Assembly (NCBI RefSeq): GCF_003663885.1
Contig: NZ_RCCE01000002.1
Coordinates: forward strand, 62,001 to 126,000
DNA: 64,000 bases
Direction: 5' to 3'
Origin: Litoreibacter meonggei
GTDB lineage: Bacteria; Pseudomonadota; Alphaproteobacteria; Rhodobacterales; Rhodobacteraceae
The notes under the pieces were generated by a model, which saw only the letters and a list, made by a program, of their open reading frames with translations, ran no database searches and was not told the origin of the DNA. Within the stretch, counting starts at the first letter, position 1; each line of letters opens with the position of its first letter. A program made the translations under genes and the position numbers. Of this stretch, positions 25,101 through 33,917 are shown one piece after another.

Positions 25101-25850
25101 CAGGCGATCCTGTCCGCCAGTTGCAAGAAGTATGTTCGCCCGAAAATCACTGATAGGGTCGTCGCCCTGCACGGTCAGCGCGATTGACGGACGATCCGGC
25201 ACGTTCAACAGATTGACAGCAATCCCGTCCGCCGGTTCCGTCAGGTTCAAATCCAGCGAAAGCTCCCGTGTGGTGTTGTCGAATTCTGCGGCGAAGCTAA
25301 ACTGACCCTCTTGGTCAATGCGCTCAAGCTTGAGGATGGCCGAACCCGCGCCGTTTTCCAACGTGGCGTTCCCGGACACAGAGACTTTTGCGGCTTCGCC
25401 AAAAACAGCAGCCTCCACCGTCACCGTTTGAATATCCAGACTGTCGACATTGACCGACACCGGAAGTTCGGGCAACGAGAAGGCCCCCCTCGCTTCGGGA
25501 TTGGGTAGAGCCGTCTCAGAACTGACTGGTTGTCGAAGCAATTCGATTGTCTCAACCGATATTTCGTCAATCTCAATCCGCCCACGCAGCAGGGCCGAGC
25601 GGCTCCAGACTAAGGCCAATCCGTCCGCACTGAGCCAAACCCCTTCGGTGTCGGCGACAGTCACACGGTTTACGGTGGCGCGCGCACTTAATCCACCGGC
25701 GAACCCCTCAAGAGTCACTTTTCCGCCGGGTGTTGAGAGCGCATCTTCAAGCAGGCCCTGAATAAAGCCTCGATCACTTTCACCCTGCTGAGCGAGAGCA
25801 GCCAATGGAGAAATCACCAACAACAGGCAGAGGGCTAGAACACGCATCAA
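22113..25850 (-). CDS. tamB: TamB-like translocation and assembly protein
   Basis: 1245 residues with N-terminal signal/anchor MMRVLALCLLLVISPLAALAQ. A very long beta-rich body of repeating amphipathic strands follows, and the conserved DUF490 C-terminus contains LDLLGRRLVLTEGSVRMRGGFDP and SDGDTGIGVFFERDY. TamB spans the periplasm as a beta-taco groove and works with TamA in outer-membrane protein assembly and/or phospholipid transport. The start overlaps the stop of the TamA gene by 4 bp. Alphaproteobacterial TamB proteins are of this size. Confidence 0.92.
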   Translation of the reverse strand: MMRVLALCLLLVISPLAALAQQGESDRGFIQGLLEDALSTPGGKVTLEGFAGGLSARATVNRVTVADTEGVWLSADGLALVWSRSALLRGRIEIDEISVETIELLRQPVSSETALPNPEARGAFSLPELPVSVNVDSLDIQTVTVEAAVFGEAAKVSVSGNATLENGAGSAILKLERIDQEGQFSFAAEFDNTTRELSLDLNLTEPADGIAVNLLNVPDRPSIALTVQGDDPISDFRANILLATGGQDRLQGLVEVKSDAEGGTGFAVDLKGDVAPVFVPEFAEFLGNDVRLIALGGRSVDGGIKLNNLNLNTAALQIEGSAEIGADGWPRKLKLDGAIVPPQGDTVVLPISGPDTSIERAELFGSFDAEAGEAWQVMGRVVGLEQAGQRLQLAQFNAAGTIGRASESVDGELEIEAEGIALQDAALARAVGERVRGGLFFDWAQGGDLSLRDIDLSGSNYGLSGDLVVDVSNNIEAITVTPELQLAAQDLSRFADLAGIDLSGKADLAITGSVEPLTGILDLGFDGTTRSLATGIPQLDPLLLGEGALTLGLRRDENGVRADPVRVATDQASIEASATLRSDGSVVALRVKLPDVSKSLPDLSGAAELTVEARQNGDIWTIAADAALPGVTQARYRGTVSGFADAKPLVDGSVDATVERLSVFSQIAGRSLSGAAEVSAEGKADVTKGSFDVTADGKTVSVTFGQPTLEPLLRGTTRFDLSAARDAGGMVSIRRLALDGSGLNAKVDGNFGPQNGQLNYQIAVANLGVVVPDFPGAAKLSGTAVKQQAFWVVDASGQGPGGVAATANGRVAEDFSTVAVALNGTAPLALVNARLKGQNLTGLTRFDLQVNGPPTLQSVSGQLAVSEGRLSIPSQRVSLNQINGQAQLAGGRAQLSFNANLSTGGKITLTGPVSLASPYSARLSSELLGLTLRDASLFETTLGGRLTVNGPLLGGATIGGVIDVETAEIRIPQIGPSYSALEGLRHLNPTQGVRRTLRFAGLEQEGKAGNATLPGFPLDLTLRVPSRLFVRGRGLDAELGGTLRLTGTTNDVSPVGGFDLIRGRLDLLGRRLVLTEGSVRMRGGFDPVIRFAANSEVEDVTVGLLLEGLASEPELTVISSPELPEEEALSLLLFGREATQISAFQAVQLALAVRTLSGRGGTSLTEDLRENLGVDDLDIGIDADGNTQAKAGKYISDNVYTDVTVKSDGESQINLNLEVSPSVTVRGRLSSDGDTGIGVFFERDY

Positions 25851-27652
25851 AACGCCTGCCCTATTCCAACGTAAATCTGGACTCCGCTTCCAGTATCGCC
25901 CGCTACAGGAGCAGCCACATCGAGCCGGATCGGGCCAACTGGCGTTTTATAGCGCAGGCCCAACCCGGCACCTGCATGCCAATCGCCGTTGCTGAAGCCG
26001 TCAGCACCGATGTAACCCGCATCTAGAAATGCGACCAACCCTATGGTGTCGGTCAAGGAATGACGCACTTCACCGGAGAGCCCGGCAAAAGACCGCCCGC
26101 CCAGTGTCGAGCCTGCGACTGTGGCACCAAGGGATTGATAAGGTTGCCCCCTTACCGTGCCTCCACCACCAGAATAAAACAAGAAATCAGGCGGCGCATC
26201 GGCGGCGGTCGGGCCGAGCAAGGAGCCCAGTTGAAAACGGCCCGCAAGCACAGTCTGCTTGGCCCCGCCAACGGCATGGTATCCTCGGGCATCAAGGGTC
26301 AGATGAGCGCCGGTCTGACCCTGAACCGTCTCGTAGAATGGTGTCACCTCCCCCTTGAGGTAGAGGCCTTTTGTTGCGTCCAACCGATCATCGCGCGCGT
26401 CATAGGTCAGTGCCATGGGCAGGCTAAGCAGTTGCAAAGTCCGCTCGGTATTTGGGGTAGCGTAAAGGTCGGTGACGCGTGAATAGCTATAACCAATGCC
26501 AAGCTCGAACGTCAGCCGCTCGCCGAACTCATGCGACGCCCCGACGGTCAACTCGATCTTCTTTTCGAGGTAATCCTCTTCGTCCGTGTAATACGTGCCG
26601 AACTCTGTAAAAAACAAAGTGTCGGGCCCGTAAACGGCGGGCTTCTCAAGCCGGAACGACAGTGAATAATCCACCCCGCTCGCCCCCCCGCCAATCTGCG
26701 CAATCTCGCTATCGACACGAAGAGTCTCGGCCCCGCCAAAGATATTTCGGTGCAGCCAGTAGCCGGATACCGTCAACCCATCCAGACTGGACAGCTCAAG
26801 CCCTCCACCTATCCGGCGCGGCTTGCGGTCGACGACGTTGATCTGCATATCCAGCGTGCCGTCGCTCTGGACTTCATCGGCTTCGGTGACTTGCACCGAT
26901 TTGAACGTGCCAACCTTGCGCAAGCGAGCCGCAGCCTTCTTGACCACGTCGGGATCAAACACCTTTCCGCTTGGCAAGCCTGCAATCGCGCGAACGCGTT
27001 TCACGCGAACGGCACTGTCACCAGTGACAATGGTTGTGCCAAACTTGGCGCGTGGTCCGGGCGCGATGTCCACATCAACATCGAGCTGTGCTGTGCCATG
27101 GCGTGCAAGAACGGATTGATCTGTAATCTTCGCCTTGGCATGCCCAACGCCGCGCCAGTCCTCAACCGCTTCTTTGGCAGTGGTTCGGACGACATCCGCA
27201 AGAGCTGGCGCGCCTGTTCGAAATCCTGACTCCAGTGGGCTGGCATCTACAAGCGGCCCGATCTCCGTTTTGCCAAACCGGAACGGGCGTCCGGGTTCGA
27301 CCAATATTTGCACCATGTCAACGCGAGCCGGTTCTCGGAAAGGATCAATGAGTGCCGCCTCCCGTCCGTCTACAAGTACGCTCACAACTGACGAATAATA
27401 ACCTTTAGAATACAGCACTTCGACAAGTTGGGCATATTCCGACCGCGCCGCAGTGAGCACGTCCCCAGCGGTCGCGTCAGCATCCCCTTGCAGGCTCTTA
27501 AGCACCGAGCTTGACTGCAAGCTATTTTGCAGTTCGGCGTCTGCACGGCCGATCAACCGCACCTCAACGCTTTCAAGCGCGTTGGCACATACCGGAAGCG
27601 ATACTCCTAGTATCCCAATCGTCATGCGGCGAATTATATTATGAATATTCAT
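25847..27652 (-). CDS. tamA: TamA-like Omp85 outer-membrane protein
   Basis: 601 residues with a signal peptide (IRRMTIGILGVSLPVCANA). The N-terminal half holds three POTRA domains (ESVEVRLIG, DMVQILVEPGRPFRFGKTEIG, DVDIAPGPRAKFGTTIVTGD). The C-terminal 16-strand barrel of the surface-antigen D15 family has the RGQPYQS motif near residue 495, corresponding to the conserved (V/I)RG(Y/F) loop. It ends in aromatic IYVGIGQAF as outer-membrane proteins do. It is the first gene of the tamA-tamB operon and faces the AMP-ligase gene across a 276-bp divergent gap. Confidence 0.93.
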   Translation of the reverse strand: MNIHNIIRRMTIGILGVSLPVCANALESVEVRLIGRADAELQNSLQSSSVLKSLQGDADATAGDVLTAARSEYAQLVEVLYSKGYYSSVVSVLVDGREAALIDPFREPARVDMVQILVEPGRPFRFGKTEIGPLVDASPLESGFRTGAPALADVVRTTAKEAVEDWRGVGHAKAKITDQSVLARHGTAQLDVDVDIAPGPRAKFGTTIVTGDSAVRVKRVRAIAGLPSGKVFDPDVVKKAAARLRKVGTFKSVQVTEADEVQSDGTLDMQINVVDRKPRRIGGGLELSSLDGLTVSGYWLHRNIFGGAETLRVDSEIAQIGGGASGVDYSLSFRLEKPAVYGPDTLFFTEFGTYYTDEEDYLEKKIELTVGASHEFGERLTFELGIGYSYSRVTDLYATPNTERTLQLLSLPMALTYDARDDRLDATKGLYLKGEVTPFYETVQGQTGAHLTLDARGYHAVGGAKQTVLAGRFQLGSLLGPTAADAPPDFLFYSGGGGTVRGQPYQSLGATVAGSTLGGRSFAGLSGEVRHSLTDTIGLVAFLDAGYIGADGFSNGDWHAGAGLGLRYKTPVGPIRLDVAAPVAGDTGSGVQIYVGIGQAF

Positions 27653-27928
27653 CTACGAGGCACCCTACCCCCAAACCTATCCGAGGCGCTCACGCTCCGC
27701 TATCGCATAAGCGCATCTCAGCACCAATTCGCGCACAATTTTGACAAGCCGCCTGACGCACTGCGCGGGTTTTGACACCAAGACCCGTTAGCCCGCAGAC
27801 CTGTCCTTTACTTAGTATGGTTTTAGGGGACGTCCACCGGAGTATCCACCCGTAGCAGTTGTGGCCTCGCGTTCTGTGCATACGATGTTTACAGCAACGC
27901 TTGTGACGAACCTTAAGGAACCGACATC

Positions 27929-29431
27929 ATGACAAATATCCTTTATGATGCACTCATTGCCCACCATGCTGCGAACGACAATCCGTTCTTAGACTGCGAC
28001 GACAGCACAAAGTTGACCTACGCAGAATTCGTCCGCCGTGTTGCACAATTGGCCAATGTTCTCAAAGATTCAGGCGTTGCCCCTGGGGACCGTGTTGTTG
28101 CGCAGGTGCCCAAGGTTGCAGATACCGTCGCGCTCTATGGCGCAGCGCTACAGGCTGGTGCCGTATACCTGCCGCTGAACACAGCTTATACGCAGGCCGA
28201 GCTTTCGTATTTCCTTGAAGACGCAGCACCGCGCCTTGTCGTATGTGACAGTAAAGATAAAGCCGCACTGACGAAGATCAGCGCCAGCCTTGGGGCCAAG
28301 GTTTTAACACTTGGATCAGGTGACGCGGGCAGCCTATCAATAGCAGCCGACAGCGCATCCGACCAATTCGAGACCGTTCCCCGTGGCCCTGATGATCTTG
28401 CGGCCCTGCTTTACACGTCTGGCACCACTGGACGCTCAAAAGGAGCAATGTTGTCGCATAAGAACCTGCTGTCGAATGCGCACTCCCTGACAAAGCTCTG
28501 GGAAATCACCGATAGCGACCGGCTAATCCACGCTCTGCCGATCTTTCACACCCACGGGCTGTTTGTTGCGATGAACACCTGCCTGCTGGCGGGCGCGGAG
28601 ATACGCTTCATGGCCGCGTTCAATCAAGACGCGGTTATCGAAGCGCTTCCAAACTCCACAATTCTGATGGGCGTGCCGACATTCTACACACGCCTGTTAG
28701 ATGATCCGCGACTGACCAAAGGCATTTGCGCAAACATGAGACTTTTCGTGTCCGGTTCTGCCCCGTTGTTTGCCGAAACGCACACCGCGTTCTTTGAGCA
28801 AACCGGACATCGCATCCTCGAGCGGTATGGGATGACCGAGACGAACATGATCACCTCGAACCCGTATCGAGGCGAGCGCATTGAAGGCACTGTCGGTTAT
28901 GCCCTGCCCGGAACAGAGGTTGAAATCACGGACCCCGACACCGGTTTGATGGTGCCTGTAGGCGACATAGGTATGATCGAGGTGCGCGGCGATAACGTTT
29001 TCAAAGGCTATTGGAACATGCCTGAAAAAACCGCCGAGGAACTGCGCGACACTGGTTTTTTCATCACCGGAGATTTGGGCGTGAAGTCAGAAGACGGGCG
29101 GGTCAGCATTGTGGGCCGTCAGAAAGATCTCATCATTTCGGGCGGCTACAACATCTACCCCAAGGAAATTGAAGACGCGCTAAACGATATCGACGGAGTG
29201 CTAGAAAGCGCGGTGTTTGGCGTGCCCAATTCCGATTTCGGAGAAAGCGTGGTCGCGGCCATCATCCTTGAACAAGGGGGCTCGCTGAATGAACGGGAAA
29301 TTGCGCAGATAGTCGAGCCACTGTTGGCGCGGTATAAGCACCCGCGCCGCTACGTCACGCTCGACGCATTGCCGCGCAACACCATGGGCAAAGTGCAAAA
29401 GAACATACTGCGAGAAAAATACAGCGTCTGA
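27929..29431 (+). CDS. matB: Malonyl-CoA synthetase-like acyl-CoA ligase
   Basis: 500 residues of the ANL superfamily. AMP-binding signature LLYTSGTTGRSKGAMLSHKNL lies near residue 155, ERYGMTETNMITSNPYRGER near residue 300, TGDLG near 370, and the A10 lysine in NTMGKVQKNILRE at the C-terminus. Length and the Met-Thr-Glu-Thr-Asn-Met segment agree with malonate-CoA ligase MatB, which makes malonyl-CoA from malonate, ATP and CoA. It stands alone, with a GGA-containing site before the start. Another short dicarboxylate or acid substrate cannot be excluded. Confidence 0.8.
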   Translation: MTNILYDALIAHHAANDNPFLDCDDSTKLTYAEFVRRVAQLANVLKDSGVAPGDRVVAQVPKVADTVALYGAALQAGAVYLPLNTAYTQAELSYFLEDAAPRLVVCDSKDKAALTKISASLGAKVLTLGSGDAGSLSIAADSASDQFETVPRGPDDLAALLYTSGTTGRSKGAMLSHKNLLSNAHSLTKLWEITDSDRLIHALPIFHTHGLFVAMNTCLLAGAEIRFMAAFNQDAVIEALPNSTILMGVPTFYTRLLDDPRLTKGICANMRLFVSGSAPLFAETHTAFFEQTGHRILERYGMTETNMITSNPYRGERIEGTVGYALPGTEVEITDPDTGLMVPVGDIGMIEVRGDNVFKGYWNMPEKTAEELRDTGFFITGDLGVKSEDGRVSIVGRQKDLIISGGYNIYPKEIEDALNDIDGVLESAVFGVPNSDFGESVVAAIILEQGGSLNEREIAQIVEPLLARYKHPRRYVTLDALPRNTMGKVQKNILREKYSV

Positions 29432-29547
29432 GCCCGGTTTTCGACATGAGAAACCAGGCCGAGTGAGCATTCAAATGGAACTTGGGAAGTTTCCATTAGA
29501 GCCTCACGACGGTATTTTCAGCCATCAAAGCGGTTGGCCCAGAGGTG

Positions 29548-30453
29548 CTATTTGAGCAGTGCGTCGACGACCTCACGGGATGGCATGGCCGGAGCAGTAC
29601 CCGCCTTGGTGACGGATAGGCCTGCCGTTGCGCAGCCATATCGGGCGGCCTCTAGAGGCGACAATCCTTCGGAAATTGCCGCCGCGAACCCACCGTTGAA
29701 GGCATCGCCTGCCCCAGTGGTTTCCACGACCGGACCCGCGTTCACGGCAGGCACAAGGCCGTGGCCGTCTAAATACGCTCCCTGCTCGCCCATAGTAATG
29801 ATCGGGGTTCTAACGCCAAGCGCGCGCAAAGCGTCACAGGCTTTTGCGGCATCAGCTTCTGTGTGCACGGCAACTCCCGTCATGGACTCGCACTCAGTCT
29901 CGTTCGGCGTGACGAAATCGCAAAGCGCAAGCATCCCATCCGGCAACTCTGCCGCAGGCGCGGGGTTGAGAATGGTGGTCACACCGGCTGCCCGCGCGAG
30001 TTCCAATCCGCGAACGGCGGCAGCCATGGGCTGCTCTAGCTGAGTGACGAAAACGTCCGCGCTCGCAATCAATTCGGCTTCTGCCTCAATATCGGCGACG
30101 CTGATCAGCGCCGCAGCACCGGGGGTTATGATAATGGCATTGTCGCCACTGCTTTCTTCGATAAAGATATACGCCGCACCGGTATAGCTCTCACTGACTT
30201 GCTGCGCATGCGGGATCACGCCTGCCTCCGCCCATGTGTCCAGCGCAAGCTTGGCAAAATCATCCAGCCCTAGCTTGGAGATCATATGTGTCTCGGCGCC
30301 CATTCGCGCGCAGGCGACGGCTTGATTGGAGCCTTTGCCACCAGGACCGAGAGCGAAAGAGCTTCCCATGATAGTTTCACCCATCTTTGGCATACGATCC
30401 GCGCGGTAGGCGGTATCGGCGACGAAAACGCCCAAAATGACGACCTTACCCAT
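29548..30453 (-). CDS. rbsK: Ribokinase-family sugar kinase
   Basis: 301 residues of the PfkB family. ADTAYRADRMPKMGETIMG and GPGGKGSNQAVACARMGAE form the N-terminal substrate site. The C-terminal catalytic motif is VETTGAGDAFNGGFAAA with the base aspartate in GAGD. It resembles RbsK closely (ribose to ribose-5-phosphate), but the neighbouring genes point to fucose- or arabinose-like sugars, so the substrate may differ. It lies 3 bp after the FucU gene at the end of a three-gene minus-strand operon (ABC ATPase, FucU, kinase). Confidence 0.88.
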   Translation of the reverse strand: MGKVVILGVFVADTAYRADRMPKMGETIMGSSFALGPGGKGSNQAVACARMGAETHMISKLGLDDFAKLALDTWAEAGVIPHAQQVSESYTGAAYIFIEESSGDNAIIITPGAAALISVADIEAEAELIASADVFVTQLEQPMAAAVRGLELARAAGVTTILNPAPAAELPDGMLALCDFVTPNETECESMTGVAVHTEADAAKACDALRALGVRTPIITMGEQGAYLDGHGLVPAVNAGPVVETTGAGDAFNGGFAAAISEGLSPLEAARYGCATAGLSVTKAGTAPAMPSREVVDALLK

Positions 30454-30456
30454 ATT

Positions 30457-30903
30457 TTACACCTCGTCCGGGGGCACGACACCCTTGCGCAGGGCGAAGC
30501 AGCCGTAGAAACGCCGCTCGCCTGTTTGGATCACTGCATAGGCCTGTTTCGCGCGATCATAGAAAGCGAAGCGTTCGATGCTCATCATGGTGGGGCCGCT
30601 GGCAGCGGATACCTCGGCCTGCACTTCCTGCATGACAGGTAGGATGGTGTCCGGCTCGTCCACCACCTCCATCCGAGCGGCGGCGTCTTCGACAAAGGTG
30701 TCGATTGGGTAGAGCGAAAGGACCGCCTTAACGACTTCAGCGGCACGGCGGTCGATCCTGAGCACTTCACCCAAGACAGTGTCTCGTGCGACGCTGTCGG
30801 ACGGAAAGTTCGTATCGGCAATTATCAAATCATCACCATGTCCCATCGCCCGCAATGCATAAAGCACGTCGGCGTTTAGAATTGGATCAATGCCTTTGAG
30901 CAT
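30457..30903 (-). CDS. fucU: RbsD/FucU-family sugar mutarotase
   Basis: 148 residues from the ATG at 30903, preceded by AAGGAGAC; the frame extends upstream to 31029 but that part lies inside the ABC ATPase gene. It begins MLKGIDPILNADVLYALRAMGHGDDLIIADTNFP, the FucU pattern, with catalytic-site histidine in GHGD. The conserved end is ERRFYGCFALRKGVV. FucU interconverts alpha and beta anomers of L-fucose; RbsD does so for ribose. The FucU-type sequence fits with the aldo-keto reductase and fuconolactonase-like genes 9 kb away. Confidence 0.88.
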   Translation of the reverse strand: MLKGIDPILNADVLYALRAMGHGDDLIIADTNFPSDSVARDTVLGEVLRIDRRAAEVVKAVLSLYPIDTFVEDAAARMEVVDEPDTILPVMQEVQAEVSAASGPTMMSIERFAFYDRAKQAYAVIQTGERRFYGCFALRKGVVPPDEV

Positions 30904-30913
30904 GTCAGTCTCC

Positions 30914-31948
30914 TTAAAGTCGCGCGCCGGTTTCGGCACCGAAGATGTGGATATGATCGGGATCGGGTTTGAGGTGGATAGTCTGCCCAGCCGCAAAGGC
31001 ATGACGTTCACGAAACACCGCCGTAACATCCTGCCCTTCGAAGCTTAGGAATACCATGGTTTCGGCACCGGTAGGCTCGACGACTTTGACCTGCATTGGC
31101 AGGCCATCGTCAGACAGAATCAGGTGTTCCGGTCGCACGCCGAGCTTGACCTTCCCGGTCCCGCTGGGCCCAGCAAAGAGCTGGTCCGCGACCTTCACCT
31201 TGCCATTCGATAAATCACCCGAAAGAAGGTTCATAGATGGCGCGCCGATGAAGGTCGCAACAAATTCATTCGTGGGATTGTCGTAAAGCTCCAATGGCGT
31301 GCCCACCTGCTCGATATTCCCGCCCTGCATCACAACGATCCGGTCGGCGAGCGTCATGGCCTCAATCTGGTCGTGGGTCACGAAGACCGTGGTAGTTTTC
31401 AAGCGTTGGTGCAATTCCTTGATCTCGGTGCGCATTTGAATGCGCAGTTTGGCGTCGAGGTTGGACAGCGGCTCGTCGAATAAAAACACCTGTGGGTCGC
31501 GGACGATGGCCCGCCCCATGGCGACCCGTTGGCGTTGCCCGCCGGAGAGATGGCGCGGTTTTCGGTCGAGATATTCTGTTAAGCTCAAAATCTCCGCTGC
31601 TTCGGTCACCCGGCGATCAATCTCTGCCTTGTCGGCCTTGGCGACCTTCAGCGCGAAACCCATATTTTCGGCCACAGATTTGTGCGGGTACAGAGCATAG
31701 GTTTGAAAAACCATCGCGATATCGCGCTCGGAAGGCGGCAGGTTGTTCACCACCCGATCACCGATCGAGATCGTTCCACCGTTGATCGGTTCCAACCCAG
31801 CGATCATGCGCAAAAGCGTGGATTTACCGCAGCCGGACGGACCAACGAGCGCGAGAAACTCGCCGTCATAAATGTCGATGTTCAGCCCACGGATCACCTC
31901 CACGGCGCCGTAGGATTTGCGAATTTCGTGGATTTTAACGTCTGCCAT
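30914..31948 (-). CDS. ugpC: Sugar ABC transporter ATPase (UgpC/MalK type)
   Basis: 344 residues with Walker A GPSGCGKST, Q-loop MVFQTYALYPH, signature LSGGQRQRVAMGRA, Walker B VFLFDEPLSNLD and switch histidine in VFVTHDQIEAMTLADR. The C-terminal TOBE/OB domain of the MalK class runs from about residue 240. It powers uptake of a sugar by the binding protein and two permeases encoded divergently from 32166. Placing the ATPase with mutarotase and kinase in the opposite operon implies joint control through the 217-bp gap. Confidence 0.92.
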   Translation of the reverse strand: MADVKIHEIRKSYGAVEVIRGLNIDIYDGEFLALVGPSGCGKSTLLRMIAGLEPINGGTISIGDRVVNNLPPSERDIAMVFQTYALYPHKSVAENMGFALKVAKADKAEIDRRVTEAAEILSLTEYLDRKPRHLSGGQRQRVAMGRAIVRDPQVFLFDEPLSNLDAKLRIQMRTEIKELHQRLKTTTVFVTHDQIEAMTLADRIVVMQGGNIEQVGTPLELYDNPTNEFVATFIGAPSMNLLSGDLSNGKVKVADQLFAGPSGTGKVKLGVRPEHLILSDDGLPMQVKVVEPTGAETMVFLSFEGQDVTAVFRERHAFAAGQTIHLKPDPDHIHIFGAETGARL

Positions 31949-32026
31949 TCAATAGCTTCCCCCGCCCTCGAGCCTTGATGCTAGACAATGCCCTTTGAGC
32001 TGTCCACGCCCATGATGCCGCTTTAG

Positions 32027-32054
32027 TTGACTTGGGGTAAATTTGGATCATACT
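32027..32054 (+). promoter_or_regulatory. Candidate sigma-70 promoter of the sugar ABC operon
   Basis: TTGACT (32027-32032) and CATACT (32049-32054) have a 16-nt spacer and lie about 110 bp upstream of the binding-protein start, in the divergent gap. The match is fair and was judged by eye only. Confidence 0.3.
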
Positions 32055-32165
32055 AAATTTTCAGTGGGGGATCGTTAAGCGCAGCATCTTCAAAAAGCGA
32101 AGAAATTTCTGAGTTTGCCATTTTCACACGCAATACCAACAAGATGTTTTTCTGGGAGGATTCAC

Positions 32166-33791
32166 GTGAAAGTTGAACTGTATAATTACATAAAAGCTGC
32201 GCAGAAAATGAACCGGCGTCAGGTTCTGAAGGGCTCTGCCGCCTTAGGTGCCGTTGCGATGATGCCGAAAACCGCACTGGCTGATGGTCATGCGAACGTG
32301 CGCGCTGAAATTCTGAAAATTCCGGGTGTGGGCGCAGGTTCGCCAACCGATAGTGACTGGCAAAAAGTCGGAGAGATGTGCCTTGGCGCCACCAAAGGCA
32401 ATGTCGCCGAAGGTGAGTTCGAGGGCGTTGAGCTGACCTTCATGGGTCTGAACAACCAGAACCTGCACAACTTCTTGTTCCGTGGATTCCTGAAGCCTTG
32501 GGAAGCCTACACAGGGGCCAAGATCAACTGGATCGACCTTGCTCAAGCCGACTATAACGCCCGTCTGCAACAATCTATTGCCACCGGCACTGTCGATTTC
32601 GACATCATAGAAATGGGTGCCCCGTTTGAAGGCGATGTGCTTGGCAAAGGGCTGGCCTCCGAAATGCCGGACTGGGTCAAAGAGCAAATCGACATGGACG
32701 ATTATGTGGATTACCTCAAAGAACCTGTGGGCACCTGGGACGGCAAAACTTACCGTGTTTCGATCGACGGCGACTGCCACAGTTTTGCGTATCGCAAGGA
32801 TTACTTCGGCGCTGACGGCATCGGTGGAGCAGAAGTTCCGACCACGTGGCAAGAGATCAACCAAGTCTCGAAAGATCTGGTTGGCAAGGAAGACCCGCTT
32901 ACAGGTCTGCCCGCGCATGGTTACCTTGATCCGCTAAAGGGCTGGGGAGGCTTTGGCTTCTACTTCCTTGAAAACCGCGCATCCGCCTACGCCAAGCACC
33001 CCAACAGCCCTGCTTGGCTGTTTGAGCCGGAAACCATGAAACCAATGGTCAACAACCCGGCATGGGTTCAGGCCATCCAAGACGTCATGGACCTTATCGA
33101 GGCGGGCGCATACCCCACGGACCAGATCAACGCCGACCCAGGCACGACCGCATTCCAGCAGTTCCTTGCAGGCACCGGCTCAATGCTGATGTGGTGGGGC
33201 GACGTGGGCTCCAGTGCACGCACATCGGACACCTCTGTCGTTGGCGACGTGGTAGGCTTTGGCATCAACCCTGCGTCCGATCGCGTCTACAACGCGCAAG
33301 CCGGCGCGTGGGAAGAGACCCGGAACGAAGCCCCCAATATGGCCTATATCGGTTGGGGCGTTTACGTCATGGCCACAGTAGAGGGTGACGAGAAGAAGAA
33401 GAAGGCCGCATGGTCTGCGGCCGCCCATCTGGGTGGCAAAGACCTGTCGCTTTGGGCGTCCGCATACCCATCGGGCTTCCAGCCCTACCGCAACTCTCAC
33501 TTCCAGTACGACGAGTGGGAAGAAGCGGGCTACGACCGCGCCTATGTCGAAGACTATCTCGGCTCTAACGCGGACAGCTACAATCACCCGAACGCGGCAA
33601 TCGAGCCGCGGATTCCGGGCATCTTCCAATACTATTCGGTAGCGGAGGATGAGTTGGCCAAAGGCTATGCCGGCCAATACGGCTCCGCTCAGGAAACCGC
33701 GGACGCGATTGCGGCGGCTTGGGAGAAGATCACGGACCAGATCGGGCGGGACAGCCAGATTGCCGTCTATAAGGCGTCACTTGGAATGTAG
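32166..33791 (+). CDS. Sugar ABC transporter substrate-binding protein
   Basis: 541 residues if it starts at the GTG at 32166, which has a good GGGAGGA site 6 bp upstream. An ATG at 32208 would also keep the twin-arginine signal (NRRQVLKGSAALGAVAMMPKTALA), but lacks a ribosome site. The rest is a large family 1 solute-binding protein (LKPWEAYTGAKINWIDLAQADYNARLQQSIATG). With the Tat signal it is exported folded. It is longer than most sugar-binding proteins (about 420 residues). The substrate is unknown; the neighbours suggest a fucose-like sugar. A GC-rich hairpin follows before the permease genes. Confidence 0.88.
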   Translation: MKVELYNYIKAAQKMNRRQVLKGSAALGAVAMMPKTALADGHANVRAEILKIPGVGAGSPTDSDWQKVGEMCLGATKGNVAEGEFEGVELTFMGLNNQNLHNFLFRGFLKPWEAYTGAKINWIDLAQADYNARLQQSIATGTVDFDIIEMGAPFEGDVLGKGLASEMPDWVKEQIDMDDYVDYLKEPVGTWDGKTYRVSIDGDCHSFAYRKDYFGADGIGGAEVPTTWQEINQVSKDLVGKEDPLTGLPAHGYLDPLKGWGGFGFYFLENRASAYAKHPNSPAWLFEPETMKPMVNNPAWVQAIQDVMDLIEAGAYPTDQINADPGTTAFQQFLAGTGSMLMWWGDVGSSARTSDTSVVGDVVGFGINPASDRVYNAQAGAWEETRNEAPNMAYIGWGVYVMATVEGDEKKKKAAWSAAAHLGGKDLSLWASAYPSGFQPYRNSHFQYDEWEEAGYDRAYVEDYLGSNADSYNHPNAAIEPRIPGIFQYYSVAEDELAKGYAGQYGSAQETADAIAAAWEKITDQIGRDSQIAVYKASLGM

Positions 33792-33811
33792 TGGCCGATA
33801 AATGAAAATTG

Positions 33812-33840
33812 GTTGGGCGGTGCCACAAGCGCCGCCCGAC
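33812..33840 (+). promoter_or_regulatory. Intercistronic hairpin after the binding-protein gene
   Basis: A 12-bp stem with two G-U pairs (33812-33823 with 33829-33840) has loop CACAA and no T-tract. It sits 20 bp after the binding-protein stop and 78 bp before the first permease. Such hairpins protect upstream mRNA so that binding protein is made in excess of permease. Confidence 0.55.
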
Positions 33841-33917
33841 TTCGCCGCACTCAACACTCCGAGGACGCACTTGCCTTCTTTTGTTGCCCCCCACTGTCAT
33901 CCCGCTAGTGTCATATT

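Noticed and set aside
24490-25305. 271-codon plus-strand open frame within tamB
   Set aside because: Ser/Pro/Arg-rich shadow frame opposite a well-supported TamB gene.
29432-29547. Imperfect hairpins between the AMP-ligase and ribokinase genes
   Set aside because: Stems GGTTTT/GAAACC and AATGGAA/TTTCCATT are short or lack a T-tract, so a terminator call is not supported.
32244-32918. 224-codon minus-strand open frame
   Set aside because: Shadow of the sugar-binding protein gene with no motif.
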